A stretch of 64,000 nt of DNA from Haloechinothrix aidingensis (lineage in GTDB: Bacteria; Actinomycetota; Actinomycetes; Mycobacteriales; Pseudonocardiaceae). Below, in pieces: positions 16,990 to 25,833 of this stretch. The stretch's first letter is position 1; the number at the start of each line of letters is the position of its first letter. Location: contig NZ_JACCKD010000003.1 in NCBI RefSeq assembly GCF_013450155.1, positions 1 through 64,000 of the forward strand, read 5' to 3'. The position numbers were made by a program, and so were the translations under genes. The notes beneath the pieces were generated by a model. It made no database searches and was not told the DNA's origin. It was given only the letters and a program-made list of their open reading frames with translations.

Positions 16990-18507
16990 ATGTCGGTCGA
17001 TGTGAACGCGGGATCGTCCGGCGAGGCCGGGATCACCGAGCCACCCGCGCCGGTCGCCGGTGCCGAGCTGGCGGGCGGGCACGCGGGACCGGCACGGTTG
17101 TCCGCGCTCGTCGGCACCGCCGTCCAGGCCATCGCGGCGGGCGTCGCCGAGCGTGGTGGTCCCGCTCCTGCCCGCGAACCGTGCGCGCTGGCCGAGCAGG
17201 TACGCGACACGATGGGAGAGGCCCTGCCGGAGCTCGGCACCGGCGCCGAGGAGGCCCTCAGCTGTCTCACGCGGATGCTGGCCGCGGGCTCGGTCGACCC
17301 GTCCGACCCGGCGTGTGCCGCACACCTGCACTGCCCGCCGCTGGCGGTTGCCGCCGTAGCGGACCTCGTCAGCGCCACGCTCAACCCCTCGCTCGACTCG
17401 TGGGACCAGGCGCCCGCGGCCACCACAGTGGAGCGTGAGGTCGTCGCGGCGCTCGCCGAGCTGGCTGGCTACCGGCCCGAGCGCGCCGCCGGGGTGCTGA
17501 CCGGGGGCGGCACCGAGTCCAACCTCATGGGCCTTGCGCTGGCCAGGGACGCCGCGCTGCGCGAGCTCGCCGGTGTGGAACCGGCGTACGAGGGCGTCAG
17601 CGGTCCCGCCTGCCGGATGCGGGTGTTCTGCTCCACGGCGGCGCATTTCTCGGTGCAGCGCAACGCCGCACTGCTCGGACTCGGCGAGGCATCGGTGACC
17701 GCGGTGCCCGTCGACGACCGGCACCGGATGGACACCACCGCGCTCTGCCGTGCGCTGCGACGGTGCGAGGACTCCCCGGCGATCATCGTCGCGACCGCGG
17801 GCACGACCGACCTCGGTGCGATCGACCCGCTGCCCGAGGTGGCCGAGCTGGCCAACGAGTACGGAGCCTGGCTGCACACCGATGCCGCCTACGGCGGTGG
17901 GGCACTGCTGTCCGAGGAGCTCGCGCCACTGCTCGACGGCATCGCACTGAGCGACTCGATCGCCCTCGACCTGCACAAACTGGGCTGGCAGCCGATCGCG
18001 GCCGGGGTGTTCCTCGCAGGCGAGGGCTACGCGATGGAGCCGCTGGCCCGGCGCGTGGCCTACCTCAACCCCGCCGACGACGAGGCCGCGGGCTACGACG
18101 GGCTGCTCGGCCGGTCGCTGCGCACCACCCGGCGCGCCGACGCCTTCAAGATCGCTGTGACCATGCGCGCGCTGGGCAGGCGCGGGCTCGGCGAGCTGGT
18201 CGACCGGTGTCACGCGCTGGCCCGGTACATCGCCACGCAGATCGCGAGTCACCCGGCGCTGGAGCTGGCCGCGGAGCCCGCGCTGACCACAGTGGTGTTC
18301 CGCTACCGGGCGTTCGGCCACCCGGACAGGGTCAACGCCGCGCTGCGGCGCCGCCTGCTGCGGCGCGGCAGCGCCGTGGTGGGGCGCACCGAGCTGTCCG
18401 GCGAGGTGTGGCTCAAGCTCACGCTGCTACACCCGGGCGCAGCGCGTACCGATGCCGACGCCCTGCTCAACGACATCGTGATCGCGGGAACCGAGGAGGA
18501 CGGGTAG
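16990..18507 (+). CDS. PLP-dependent decarboxylase of siderophore synthesis (DesA-like, probable lysine decarboxylase)
   Basis: 505 residues, ATG start with GGAG at 16979-16982. This is a group II PLP decarboxylase of the DesA/RhbB/diaminobutyrate decarboxylase type. Visible landmarks are TGGGTESNLMGL (171-182), the cofactor-stacking His220 (TAAHFSVQ), Asp298 in HTDAAYGG and the Schiff-base Lys330 in DLHKLGWQP. In NIS siderophore pathways it makes cadaverine from lysine, or occasionally another diamine. It is the first gene of a four-gene operon behind two iron boxes, and the next gene starts 2 nt after its stop. Low-iron induction is expected. The exact amino-acid substrate is inference from the neighbouring lysine-type hydroxylase. 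Confidence 0.92.
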   Translation: MSVDVNAGSSGEAGITEPPAPVAGAELAGGHAGPARLSALVGTAVQAIAAGVAERGGPAPAREPCALAEQVRDTMGEALPELGTGAEEALSCLTRMLAAGSVDPSDPACAAHLHCPPLAVAAVADLVSATLNPSLDSWDQAPAATTVEREVVAALAELAGYRPERAAGVLTGGGTESNLMGLALARDAALRELAGVEPAYEGVSGPACRMRVFCSTAAHFSVQRNAALLGLGEASVTAVPVDDRHRMDTTALCRALRRCEDSPAIIVATAGTTDLGAIDPLPEVAELANEYGAWLHTDAAYGGGALLSEELAPLLDGIALSDSIALDLHKLGWQPIAAGVFLAGEGYAMEPLARRVAYLNPADDEAAGYDGLLGRSLRTTRRADAFKIAVTMRALGRRGLGELVDRCHALARYIATQIASHPALELAAEPALTTVVFRYRAFGHPDRVNAALRRRLLRRGSAVVGRTELSGEVWLKLTLLHPGAARTDADALLNDIVIAGTEEDG

Positions 18508-18509
18508 AC

Positions 18510-19907
18510 ATGCGACCGGTAACCGAGTACGACCTCGTCGGTATCGGCATCGGCCCGTTCAACCTCGCGCTGGCGGCGCTCGCGGACGGCGCGGGGCGAA
18601 CGCGGACGCTGTTCGTGGAGCAGAGCGAGCGGTTCTCCTGGCATCCCGGGATGCTGCTGGAAGGCACCGTGCTGCAAGTGCCGTTCCTGGCGGATCTCGT
18701 CAGCCTCGTCGACCCCACCAGCCGGTGGTCGTTCCTGAACTACCTGCGGGAACACGCCAGGCTGTTCCCGTTCTACTTCGCGGAACGGTTCCACGTCCCG
18801 CGCCAGGAGTACGACCACTACTGCCGCTGGGTGGCCGAGTCCCTGCCCAGCTGCCGGTTCGGCTCCCACGTCGAGGAGGTGAGCTGGAACGCGGAGACCG
18901 AGCGGTTCCTGGTGGGCTACCGCGATCTCGCCTCGGGGGAGCGCAGGACGGTTGCCGCGGGCAACGTGGTGATCGGGGTGGGCACAGCACCGGCGACGCC
19001 GTCCGCCTTCCACGGGCTGGTCGGCGAGGACATCGTCCACTCGAGCCGCTACCTGGACAGCAGGTCCCTGCTGCACGACGCGCGGGACATCACGCTGGTC
19101 GGCTCCGGCCAGTCCGGGGCGGAGATCTTTCTCGACCTGCTGCGCGAGCAACCCGCGCACGGGTGGCGGCTGCGGTGGCTGGCGCGTACCCCGGCGTTCG
19201 CGCCGATGGAGTACTCCAAGCTCGGGCTGGAGCACTTCACCCCGGACTACACCGCCTACTTCCGGCACCTGCCCGCGGAGACGCGCGCCCGGCTGGTTCC
19301 CGAGCAGTGGCAGCTCTACAAGGCGATCAGCGACGAGACGATCAGCGACATCTACGACCTGCTCTACGAGCGCGGGGTCGGCGGTCAGTGGCCGGATGTG
19401 ACGCTGGCACCGAACGTGGAGGTCATCGCGGCGACACCGGCCGGATCCTCCGGTTACGAGCTGCTGTGCCGCCAGCGGGAGCAGCAGCGGGACTTCACCG
19501 TCAGCACCGACCGTGTCGTACTGGCCACCGGGTACGCGCCACGCGACGCCGAGTTCCTGCGGCCGGTACGGCACCTGATCGACTGGGACGAGCACGGCAG
19601 GTACCGGGTCGACGGTGACTACCGGGTGGGGCTGGACCCGCAGGTGACCGGCGGGCTGTACGTGCAGAACGCGGAGATGCACAGTCACGGTGTCGGCGCG
19701 CCCGACCTGACGCTCGGCGCGTGGCGCGCGGCGCGGATCCTGAACGATCTCGCGGACCGCCCCGTGTACTCGTTGCCGGAACGGGCAGCGTTCACCACCT
19801 TCGGGATACCCCACGATGCGGCGGAAGCGGCCGGAGCCCGCGAGCCCGGTGGGGCGACCGCCGGCAACGCGGGCGCCGCGACCCGGCGCGCGGGGGCGCG
19901 CGGTTGA
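18510..19907 (+). CDS. Lysine/diamine N-hydroxylase (IucD/DesB-type FAD monooxygenase)
   Basis: 465 residues, ATG 2 nt after the decarboxylase stop, with GAGGAGGA just upstream. This flavoprotein hydroxylates a terminal amine using NADPH and O2, giving the N-hydroxy-amine that later becomes a hydroxamate. The FAD motif GIGIGPFN is at residues 11-18, the NADPH motif GSGQSG is mid-protein, and the late motif is VLATGYAPRD. The C-terminal 45 residues are an Ala/Gly/Arg-rich tail. The family cannot be split by eye into lysine- and cadaverine-specific members. The partner decarboxylase suggests N-hydroxycadaverine. Confidence 0.93.
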   Translation: MRPVTEYDLVGIGIGPFNLALAALADGAGRTRTLFVEQSERFSWHPGMLLEGTVLQVPFLADLVSLVDPTSRWSFLNYLREHARLFPFYFAERFHVPRQEYDHYCRWVAESLPSCRFGSHVEEVSWNAETERFLVGYRDLASGERRTVAAGNVVIGVGTAPATPSAFHGLVGEDIVHSSRYLDSRSLLHDARDITLVGSGQSGAEIFLDLLREQPAHGWRLRWLARTPAFAPMEYSKLGLEHFTPDYTAYFRHLPAETRARLVPEQWQLYKAISDETISDIYDLLYERGVGGQWPDVTLAPNVEVIAATPAGSSGYELLCRQREQQRDFTVSTDRVVLATGYAPRDAEFLRPVRHLIDWDEHGRYRVDGDYRVGLDPQVTGGLYVQNAEMHSHGVGAPDLTLGAWRAARILNDLADRPVYSLPERAAFTTFGIPHDAAEAAGAREPGGATAGNAGAATRRAGARG

Positions 19908-20045
19908 GCGGCTGCCATGCCAGCGGCACGACCAGCACCCTCGCTGCTCATCGCGCTGCCCGTCGTGCGGGCTGCCGCGCTCTGCCCGGCCGCGGCTGCG
20001 GCAGCACCGCGCCCGGCATCCGATCGCACGACAAGGAGGATCACC

Positions 20046-21746
20046 GTGACCGTACCGCCGTCCACGCGCGCTGACGCGACACCGGAAGGGGACTGGAGCG
20101 AGCAGGCCGACTCGGCAGCGTGCGACGCGCTACTGCGCTGCTGGGTGCGCGAGACGGGGCTGCCGGTCCCGGACGCCGGGCCCGCCACGATCGACCTGCC
20201 GGCCAGCGGCACGCGGCTGGAGGCCGACGTCGCGTACCGCTCGCAGGCGGGTTTCCACCGGTTCGGGTCCGTGCGATTCCCGTCCGGTCAGCCGGTCAGT
20301 TCCGTGACGCTCGCCGCGTTGCTGGTGACCGAGTCGGTGGCGGCGCGCGGGGGAGGCCCGGACGCGGTGACCGAGCTCGTCGCGCGGGTGTCCGACTCCA
20401 CGCGACGCATCGCGAGCTTCCTCTCCTCCCGCGCCGTCACGGCAGGCGATCCGGGCCGCACGCCGTTCCTCGAGGCCGAGCAGGCGCTCGTACTCGGGCA
20501 CCCGCTGCACCCGGCTCCGAAGAGCAGGATCGGGCTGACCGAGTCGGAGGCCGGCAGGATCTCCCCGGAACTGCGGGGCCGCTTCCCGCTGCACTGGTTC
20601 GCCGCCGAGCGGTCCATCGTGGCCGCTGAGGGCGACGCGCACGGATGGCTGGCCCCCTTCGCACCCGAGACCCCGGAAGGGTATGTGGCGGTGCCTGCCC
20701 ATCCCTGGCAGGCACGCGAGCTGCTGACACGGCCGGGCATCGCGCGGCTGCTCGCCGGTGACGCGCTGCGCGACCTCGGCCCGCACGGCCCGCAGTGGCA
20801 CCCGACGGCCTCGCTGCGCACGGTGTACTCGCCAGGGGAGCGGGTGATGCTCAAGCTCTCCCTCGGGCTGCCCATCACCAACTCGAAGCGGGAGAACCTG
20901 CGTGTCGAGCTGCGGCGCGGGGTGGAGATCGACCGGCTGCTCGACGCGGGGCTCGCCGCCGAGCTCGCGCGGCACCATCCCACCTTCGGCATCGTCCGCG
21001 ACCCGGCCTGGCTGGCCGTGGACCCGCCTGACGGCACCGGCCGCCCGGAGAGCGGGCTGGAGGTCGTGGTGCGGGCCAACCCGTTCGGCCCCGCGGACCG
21101 GGTGTGGTGCGTGGCCGGGTTGCTCGCCGACCGCCCCGGCCTCGGCGGTGCCGAGATCACCAGCGTGCTCGACACGCTGGCGGCGCGCACCGGCAAGGGC
21201 ACGCAGGACGTCGCCGAGGACTGGTGCGCGCGGTACTTCGACGCCGTTGTCGCCCCGGTGCTGTGGCTGTACCGGCACTACGGGCTCGGCCTGGAGGCCC
21301 ACCAGCAGAACACCCTCGTCGTGCTGGACGACGAGGGCCGGCCGTGCGGCGGGTGGTACCGCGACAACCAGGGCTACTACATCTCGCACCGGCGGGCCGG
21401 CGAGCTGGAGCGACTGCTGCCCGGGGTCGGGACCGCCGGCGACAACCGCTGCGCGGACGAGGTGATCGACGAGCGGCTCGGTTACTACGTCGGCGTCAAC
21501 AACCTGCTCGGTCTCGTGGGCGCGTTCGGCTCGCTCGCCGGGTGCCGGGAGCGGCCGCTGCTCGAGCTGCTGCGCGAGCGCCTGCGCTCGTTCGCCGACC
21601 TGCCCCTGGCCACCGCGCTGGCGGACGCGGCCACCCTGCGCTGCAAGGCCAACCTGCTCACCCGGGTGGACGGGCTGGATGAGCTCGTCGGCCCGCTGGA
21701 GACGCAGTCGGTGTACTGCGAGATCCCCAACGCGTTCGCGGGATGA
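20046..21746 (+). CDS. NIS siderophore synthetase, IucA/IucC family (first copy)
   Basis: 566 residues from GTG 20046, selected because a near-perfect AAGGAGG (20033-20039) sits 6 nt upstream; an in-frame ATG at 19917 would add an Ala-rich tail of no obvious use. NRPS-independent siderophore synthetases adenylate a carboxylate, often citrate, and join it to an amine or hydroxylamine. Family landmarks are HPLHPAPKSRIGL (ATP site), VPAHPWQ, MLKLSLGLPITNSKREN and LEAHQQNTLVVLDD. The pattern looks closer to IucA/RhbF-like enzymes than to DesD. A 138-bp gap separates it from the hydroxylase gene, where desC would lie in a desferrioxamine cluster; no acyltransferase is encoded there. Confidence 0.92.
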   Translation: MTVPPSTRADATPEGDWSEQADSAACDALLRCWVRETGLPVPDAGPATIDLPASGTRLEADVAYRSQAGFHRFGSVRFPSGQPVSSVTLAALLVTESVAARGGGPDAVTELVARVSDSTRRIASFLSSRAVTAGDPGRTPFLEAEQALVLGHPLHPAPKSRIGLTESEAGRISPELRGRFPLHWFAAERSIVAAEGDAHGWLAPFAPETPEGYVAVPAHPWQARELLTRPGIARLLAGDALRDLGPHGPQWHPTASLRTVYSPGERVMLKLSLGLPITNSKRENLRVELRRGVEIDRLLDAGLAAELARHHPTFGIVRDPAWLAVDPPDGTGRPESGLEVVVRANPFGPADRVWCVAGLLADRPGLGGAEITSVLDTLAARTGKGTQDVAEDWCARYFDAVVAPVLWLYRHYGLGLEAHQQNTLVVLDDEGRPCGGWYRDNQGYYISHRRAGELERLLPGVGTAGDNRCADEVIDERLGYYVGVNNLLGLVGAFGSLAGCRERPLLELLRERLRSFADLPLATALADAATLRCKANLLTRVDGLDELVGPLETQSVYCEIPNAFAG

Positions 21747-21786
21747 ACCGGGACGCGCAGCCCCTGACCGGTACAGGAGGAGACCG

Positions 21787-23604
21787 ATGTCCGTGACCGT
21801 GCCCCGTTCGCTCAACGAGCACACCTGGCACCTGGTCAGTAAGGAGTTGCTGGCCAAGACCCTCGGCGAGTTCTGCTACGAGTGCTTGCTGCGCCCCGAG
21901 CCGGTGGCAGGGGACACCTACCGGCTCGACCTGCCCGGCGGGGTCTCGTACCGGTTCGCCGCGCGCCGCGGTGCGTTCGGGGACTGGCGCGTGGACCCGG
22001 ACCGGATCGAGCGGGTAGCGGGCGAGGGCAGCGAGGCGGCGAGCGACCCGCTCCTGTTCCTGCGGGAAGCCCACGACGTGCTGGGGATCAGCGGGAACAC
22101 GGCCGGCCACCTGGCCTGCGAGCTCACCGCCACGCTCGCGGCCGACGCGCGGCTGCGCGGCCCGGGAGCGCCCACGGCGACCGAGCTGGCCGAGCTGCCG
22201 TACGCCGAGCTCGAGGGTTACCAGACGGGGCATCCGTGGCTGGTCCCGAACAAGGGGCGGATCGGATTCTCCGCAGGTGACACCGAGCGGTACGCGCCGG
22301 AGTCACGGCAGCCCGTCCGCCTGCCGTGGATCGCCGTGCACCGCTCGCTCGCCGACTACCGCGCCGTCGCCGGCCTGGACCGGGAGGTGTTGCTCGCCGG
22401 CGAGCTCGACGAGGACACGCGGCACCGGTTCACGGCGGCGCTGGCAGGCCACGGTGTGCCGCCGGAGGAGTACGAGTGGCTGCCGGTGCACCCGTGGCAG
22501 TGGGACGAGGTGGTCCTGCCGGTGTTCGCTGCCGATGTCGCGCACAAGCGGATCGTGCCGCTCGGCGAGGCTCCGGACCGCTACCGGCCGCAGCAGTCGA
22601 TCCGCACGCTGAGCAACACCGACCACCCGCGACGGCACCACGTGAAGCTCCCGCTGTCGATTCTCAACACGCTCGTGTGGCGTGGTCTGCCTACCGAACG
22701 CACGGTCGCCGCTCCCGCGGTGACCTCCTGGGTACGCGGCCTCGCGGAGTCCGATCCGTTCCTGCGGGACGAGGCAGGCGCGATCCTGCTCGGCGAGGTG
22801 GCCTCGGTCGCGGTGCGGCACCGGGAGCTCGAGGACATCCCCGACGTGCCGTACCAGTACCGTGAGCTGCTCGGCGCGATCTGGCGCCAGCCGCTCGACG
22901 CGCGGCTGCGCGCTGGCGAGCGCGCCCGGACCCTGGCCTCGCTGCTGTACGTCGACGGCGACGACGAGGCGTTCGTGGCCGAGCTGGTGCGCCGGTCCGG
23001 GCTGGGCGCACAGGAGTGGTTGTCCCGCCTGTTCGCGGCGCTGCTTCCGCCGTTGCTGCACTTCCTGTACCGGTACGGCGTGGTGTTCTCGCCGCACGGG
23101 GAGAACACCATCGTGGTCTTCTCCGGCGAGGTCCCGGAACGCCTGGCCGTGAAGGACTTCGTCGACGACGTCAACGTCAGCGCGACCGGTGTCGACGAGC
23201 TGGACAGCATGCCGGCCGAAGTGGATTCCGTGTTGCTGCGCGAGCCGCCCGAGTTCCTGCGGCAGTTCATCCAGAGTGGCCTGTTCGTCTGTCACTTCCG
23301 CTACCTGGCTCCGATCGTCGAGCGGTACCTCGGGGTCGGCGAGGAGCGGTTCTGGGAGCTGGTCGCCGACGAGGTGCTCGCCTACCAGAAGCGCTTCCCG
23401 GAGCTCGCGGATCGCTTCGCGCTGTTCGACCTGTTCACTCCCGAGATCGACCGGCTGTGCCTCAACCGGAACAGGTTGCTGCTCGACGGCTACCGTGACC
23501 GGCCGGAGCGCCCGCACGCGGCGGTGCACGGCACCGTGGCCAACCCGCTGTACCACGCCCTGGCACGCCACCGGCCCGCACGTGGTGCCGGTAGCAGCGG
23601 GTGA
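21787..23604 (+). CDS. NIS siderophore synthetase, IucA/IucC family (second copy, DesD/IucC-like)
   Basis: 605 residues, ATG with AGGAGGAG upstream. Motifs are GHPWLVPNKGRIGF (ATP/phosphate loop), LPVHPWQWDEVV, RTLSNTDHPRRHHVKLPLSI, FSPHGENTIVV and VKDFVDDVNVS. This order is typical of the type C/C' members (DesD, AlcC, IucC, RhbC) that condense a carboxylic acid or citrate half-amide with an N-hydroxy-N-acyl diamine. It is clearly diverged from the first synthetase, so this is not a recent tandem duplication. Two different synthetases suggest sequential additions to citrate, as for aerobactin, schizokinen or arthrobactin. It is the last gene of the operon; no exporter or receptor follows. 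Confidence 0.93.
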   Translation: MSVTVPRSLNEHTWHLVSKELLAKTLGEFCYECLLRPEPVAGDTYRLDLPGGVSYRFAARRGAFGDWRVDPDRIERVAGEGSEAASDPLLFLREAHDVLGISGNTAGHLACELTATLAADARLRGPGAPTATELAELPYAELEGYQTGHPWLVPNKGRIGFSAGDTERYAPESRQPVRLPWIAVHRSLADYRAVAGLDREVLLAGELDEDTRHRFTAALAGHGVPPEEYEWLPVHPWQWDEVVLPVFAADVAHKRIVPLGEAPDRYRPQQSIRTLSNTDHPRRHHVKLPLSILNTLVWRGLPTERTVAAPAVTSWVRGLAESDPFLRDEAGAILLGEVASVAVRHRELEDIPDVPYQYRELLGAIWRQPLDARLRAGERARTLASLLYVDGDDEAFVAELVRRSGLGAQEWLSRLFAALLPPLLHFLYRYGVVFSPHGENTIVVFSGEVPERLAVKDFVDDVNVSATGVDELDSMPAEVDSVLLREPPEFLRQFIQSGLFVCHFRYLAPIVERYLGVGEERFWELVADEVLAYQKRFPELADRFALFDLFTPEIDRLCLNRNRLLLDGYRDRPERPHAAVHGTVANPLYHALARHRPARGAGSSG

Positions 23605-23715
23605 GCCGGCACCCCCTGGCGAGGCGCCGCCCGCCCGTACCGCCGCGCGGGACACGATCAGGCGAGTGACCGGTGTGCCCCGACCGGTGTGACGCGGATA
23701 CTGACCATGGAATGG

Positions 23716-23742
23716 TTGAAGCCACCGCACCGGGGGTATACG
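23716..23742 (+). promoter_or_regulatory. Weak promoter giving a possible leaderless aconitase-like mRNA
   Basis: TTGAAG (23716-23721) and TATACG (23737-23742) are separated by 15 bp. The -10-like box ends 6 nt before the ATG at 23749. Spacing and the last -10 base are not ideal, so read-through from the siderophore operon remains possible. Confidence 0.3.
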
Positions 23743-23748
23743 GACGAC

Positions 23749-25701
23749 ATGACACGCAACGTCGCGCAGAAGATCATCGCCGCACACCTGATCAGCGGCA
23801 GCATGGAGCCGGGCGAGGAGATCGCGCTGGCCATCGATCACACCCTCACCCAGGACGCGACCGGGACCCTGGTGATGCAGGAGCTCGAAGCCCTGGGGCT
23901 GGAGCGGGCGCGCACCGAGGTCAGCGTGCAGTACGTCGACCACAACCTGCTGCAGACCGACGAGCGCAACGCCGAGGATCACACCTTCCTGCACTCGGCG
24001 TGCTCGCGGTACGGACTGTGGTTCTCCAAGCCGGGCAACGGGGTCTCGCATCCCACGCACATGCAGCGCTTCGGTGTACCGGGCAAGACCATGGTCGGGT
24101 CCGACTCGCACACGCCTGCCGCCGGCTCACTCGGCATGCTCGCCATGGGCGTCGGCGGCCTGGAGGTGGCCATGGCCATCGCCGGGCGACCTCTCTACCT
24201 GCGCATGCCCGAGATCTGGGGGGTGCGCCTGACCGGGTCGCTGCCCCCGTGGGTCTCCGCCAAGGACGTGATCCTGGAGATGCTGCGACGGCACACGGTC
24301 GCGGGAGGCGTCAACCGGATCATCGAGTACCACGGCCCCGGGTTGGAGGGCCTGTCGGCGATGGACCGGCACGTGATCGCCAACATGGGTGCCGAGCTGG
24401 GGGCGACCACCACGATCTTCCCCGCGGACGAAGCCGTGCGCGAGTTCCTGACCGCGGAGGAGCGCGCGAGCGACTTCGTGCCGATCGCGGCCGACGAGGG
24501 CGCGACCTACGACGTCACCGAGGAGATCGACCTGTCCTCGCTGGTACCGCTGATCGCCAAGCCCTCCGCGCCGGACAACATCGCGGAGGTCTCCGAGGTG
24601 CAGGGCACCGAGGTCAGCCAGGTGGTGATCGGCTCATCGGCCAACCCGGGGCTGCGCGACTTCGCCGTTGCCGCGGCGATGGTGCGGGGGCGGCAGACCC
24701 ACGACGCGGTCAGCTTCGACGTCAACCCGAGCTCGCGGGAGATCTTCGCCGACCTCACCAAGATGGGGGCCACGTTCGACCTGATCTCCGCCGGAGCGCG
24801 TATACACCAGGCGGGCTGCATGGGGTGCATCGGCATGGGGCAGGCACCCGCGGTGGGGCAGAACTCGCTGCGCACGTTCCCGAGGAACTTCCCAGGGCGC
24901 TCGGGCACCAAAGAGGACTCGGTGTGGCTGTGTTCCCCGGAGACCGCCGCCGCTTCCGCGCTGACCGGTGTGATCACCGATCCGCGTGAGCTCGCCGAGA
25001 AGCTCGACCTCGACTGGCCCCGGCTGGAGCTGCCTGCGCGGGCGTCGGTCAACACCGACATGCTCGTGCCGCCGCTTCCCGCCGAGGAGGCGACCCGGGT
25101 CGAGCTGGTCAAGGGGCCGAACATCTCGGCGCTGCCGGACTTCCCGCCGTTGCCCGAGCGGATCGAAGCACCGGTCCTGCTCAAGGTCGGTGACAACATC
25201 TCGACCGACGAGATCTCCCCCGCGGGAGCGCGCGCCCTGCCGTACCGCTCCAATATTCCCAAGCTCGCCGAGTTCACGTTCATCCCTGTCGACGAGACCT
25301 ACCCGAAGCGGGCCGCGGAGCTCGCAGGCGGCAGCGGGCACATCGTGATCGGTGGTGAGAACTACGGGCAGGGTTCCTCACGGGAGCACGCCGCCATCAC
25401 ACCGCGTCACCTGGGGCTGCGCGTGGTCATCGCGAAGTCGTTCGCGCGGATTCACTGGCAGAACCTCGCCAACTTCGGGATCCTCGCTCTCGAGTTCCTC
25501 GACGCCGCCGACTACGACCGCATCGGGGCAGGGGACAAGCTGGTGCTCGAGGCGGCCCGCGAGGCGGTGCGCGCGGGCGACGAGCTGACGATGCACAACG
25601 TGTCCCGGTCGGAGAGCTACCCGCTGCGGCACCGCCTGTCGCAACGCCAGGTCGACTGCGTGCTCGCGGGTGGGATGATCCCGTTGCTCGCCGGTTCGTG
25701 A
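23749..25701 (+). CDS. Aconitase-superfamily hydratase, short (Aquifex-type) form with one cluster Cys replaced
   Basis: 650 residues from ATG 23749, much shorter than the ~900-residue AcnA of actinobacteria. It resembles the putative aconitate hydratase group (TIGR01342-like). Conserved parts include GSDSHTPAAGSLGMLAMGVGG (117-137), the Cys357-x2-Cys360 pair in GCMGCIGMGQ and the swivel-domain motif GGENYGQGSSREHAA. Where aconitases have GSCTNS, this protein reads GSSANP (Ser297), so one of three expected cluster ligands is missing. Possible substrates are citrate/isocitrate or a homologous hydroxyacid. It lies 144 bp after the citrate-using siderophore operon, same strand. True aconitase activity is uncertain. 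Confidence 0.85.
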   Translation: MTRNVAQKIIAAHLISGSMEPGEEIALAIDHTLTQDATGTLVMQELEALGLERARTEVSVQYVDHNLLQTDERNAEDHTFLHSACSRYGLWFSKPGNGVSHPTHMQRFGVPGKTMVGSDSHTPAAGSLGMLAMGVGGLEVAMAIAGRPLYLRMPEIWGVRLTGSLPPWVSAKDVILEMLRRHTVAGGVNRIIEYHGPGLEGLSAMDRHVIANMGAELGATTTIFPADEAVREFLTAEERASDFVPIAADEGATYDVTEEIDLSSLVPLIAKPSAPDNIAEVSEVQGTEVSQVVIGSSANPGLRDFAVAAAMVRGRQTHDAVSFDVNPSSREIFADLTKMGATFDLISAGARIHQAGCMGCIGMGQAPAVGQNSLRTFPRNFPGRSGTKEDSVWLCSPETAAASALTGVITDPRELAEKLDLDWPRLELPARASVNTDMLVPPLPAEEATRVELVKGPNISALPDFPPLPERIEAPVLLKVGDNISTDEISPAGARALPYRSNIPKLAEFTFIPVDETYPKRAAELAGGSGHIVIGGENYGQGSSREHAAITPRHLGLRVVIAKSFARIHWQNLANFGILALEFLDAADYDRIGAGDKLVLEAAREAVRAGDELTMHNVSRSESYPLRHRLSQRQVDCVLAGGMIPLLAGS

Positions 25702-25780
25702 CGCGACAGGTCACCGGTCGCGTGCCGACCATGCCGAGACGGCACGCCCGGACATCCCGGTGGACGCGGAAGTCGTGCGA

Positions 25781-25804
25781 CGTTAGTGTTACTCACTGGT
25801 AACG
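25781..25804. promoter_or_regulatory. Nested inverted repeats upstream of the saccharopine-dehydrogenase-like gene
   Basis: GTTAC and GTAAC flank 6 nt (25788-25803), inside a wider CGTTA/TAACG pair (25781-25785 and 25800-25804). The size and symmetry fit a TetR-family operator 30 bp before the start codon. Which regulator would bind is unknown. Confidence 0.4.
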
Positions 25805-25833
25805 TTAAGCCGAGTCAGGCAGGCTGGTGACAC

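Noticed and set aside
19917-20045. Longer N-terminus for the first NIS synthetase, starting at ATG 19917
   Set aside because: The extension is Ala-rich, unlike NIS synthetases, and the strong AAGGAGG at 20033 fits GTG 20046.
19908-20045. Remnant desC/iucB acyltransferase between the hydroxylase and the first synthetase
   Set aside because: Only 138 bp and no GNAT-like motif in any frame.
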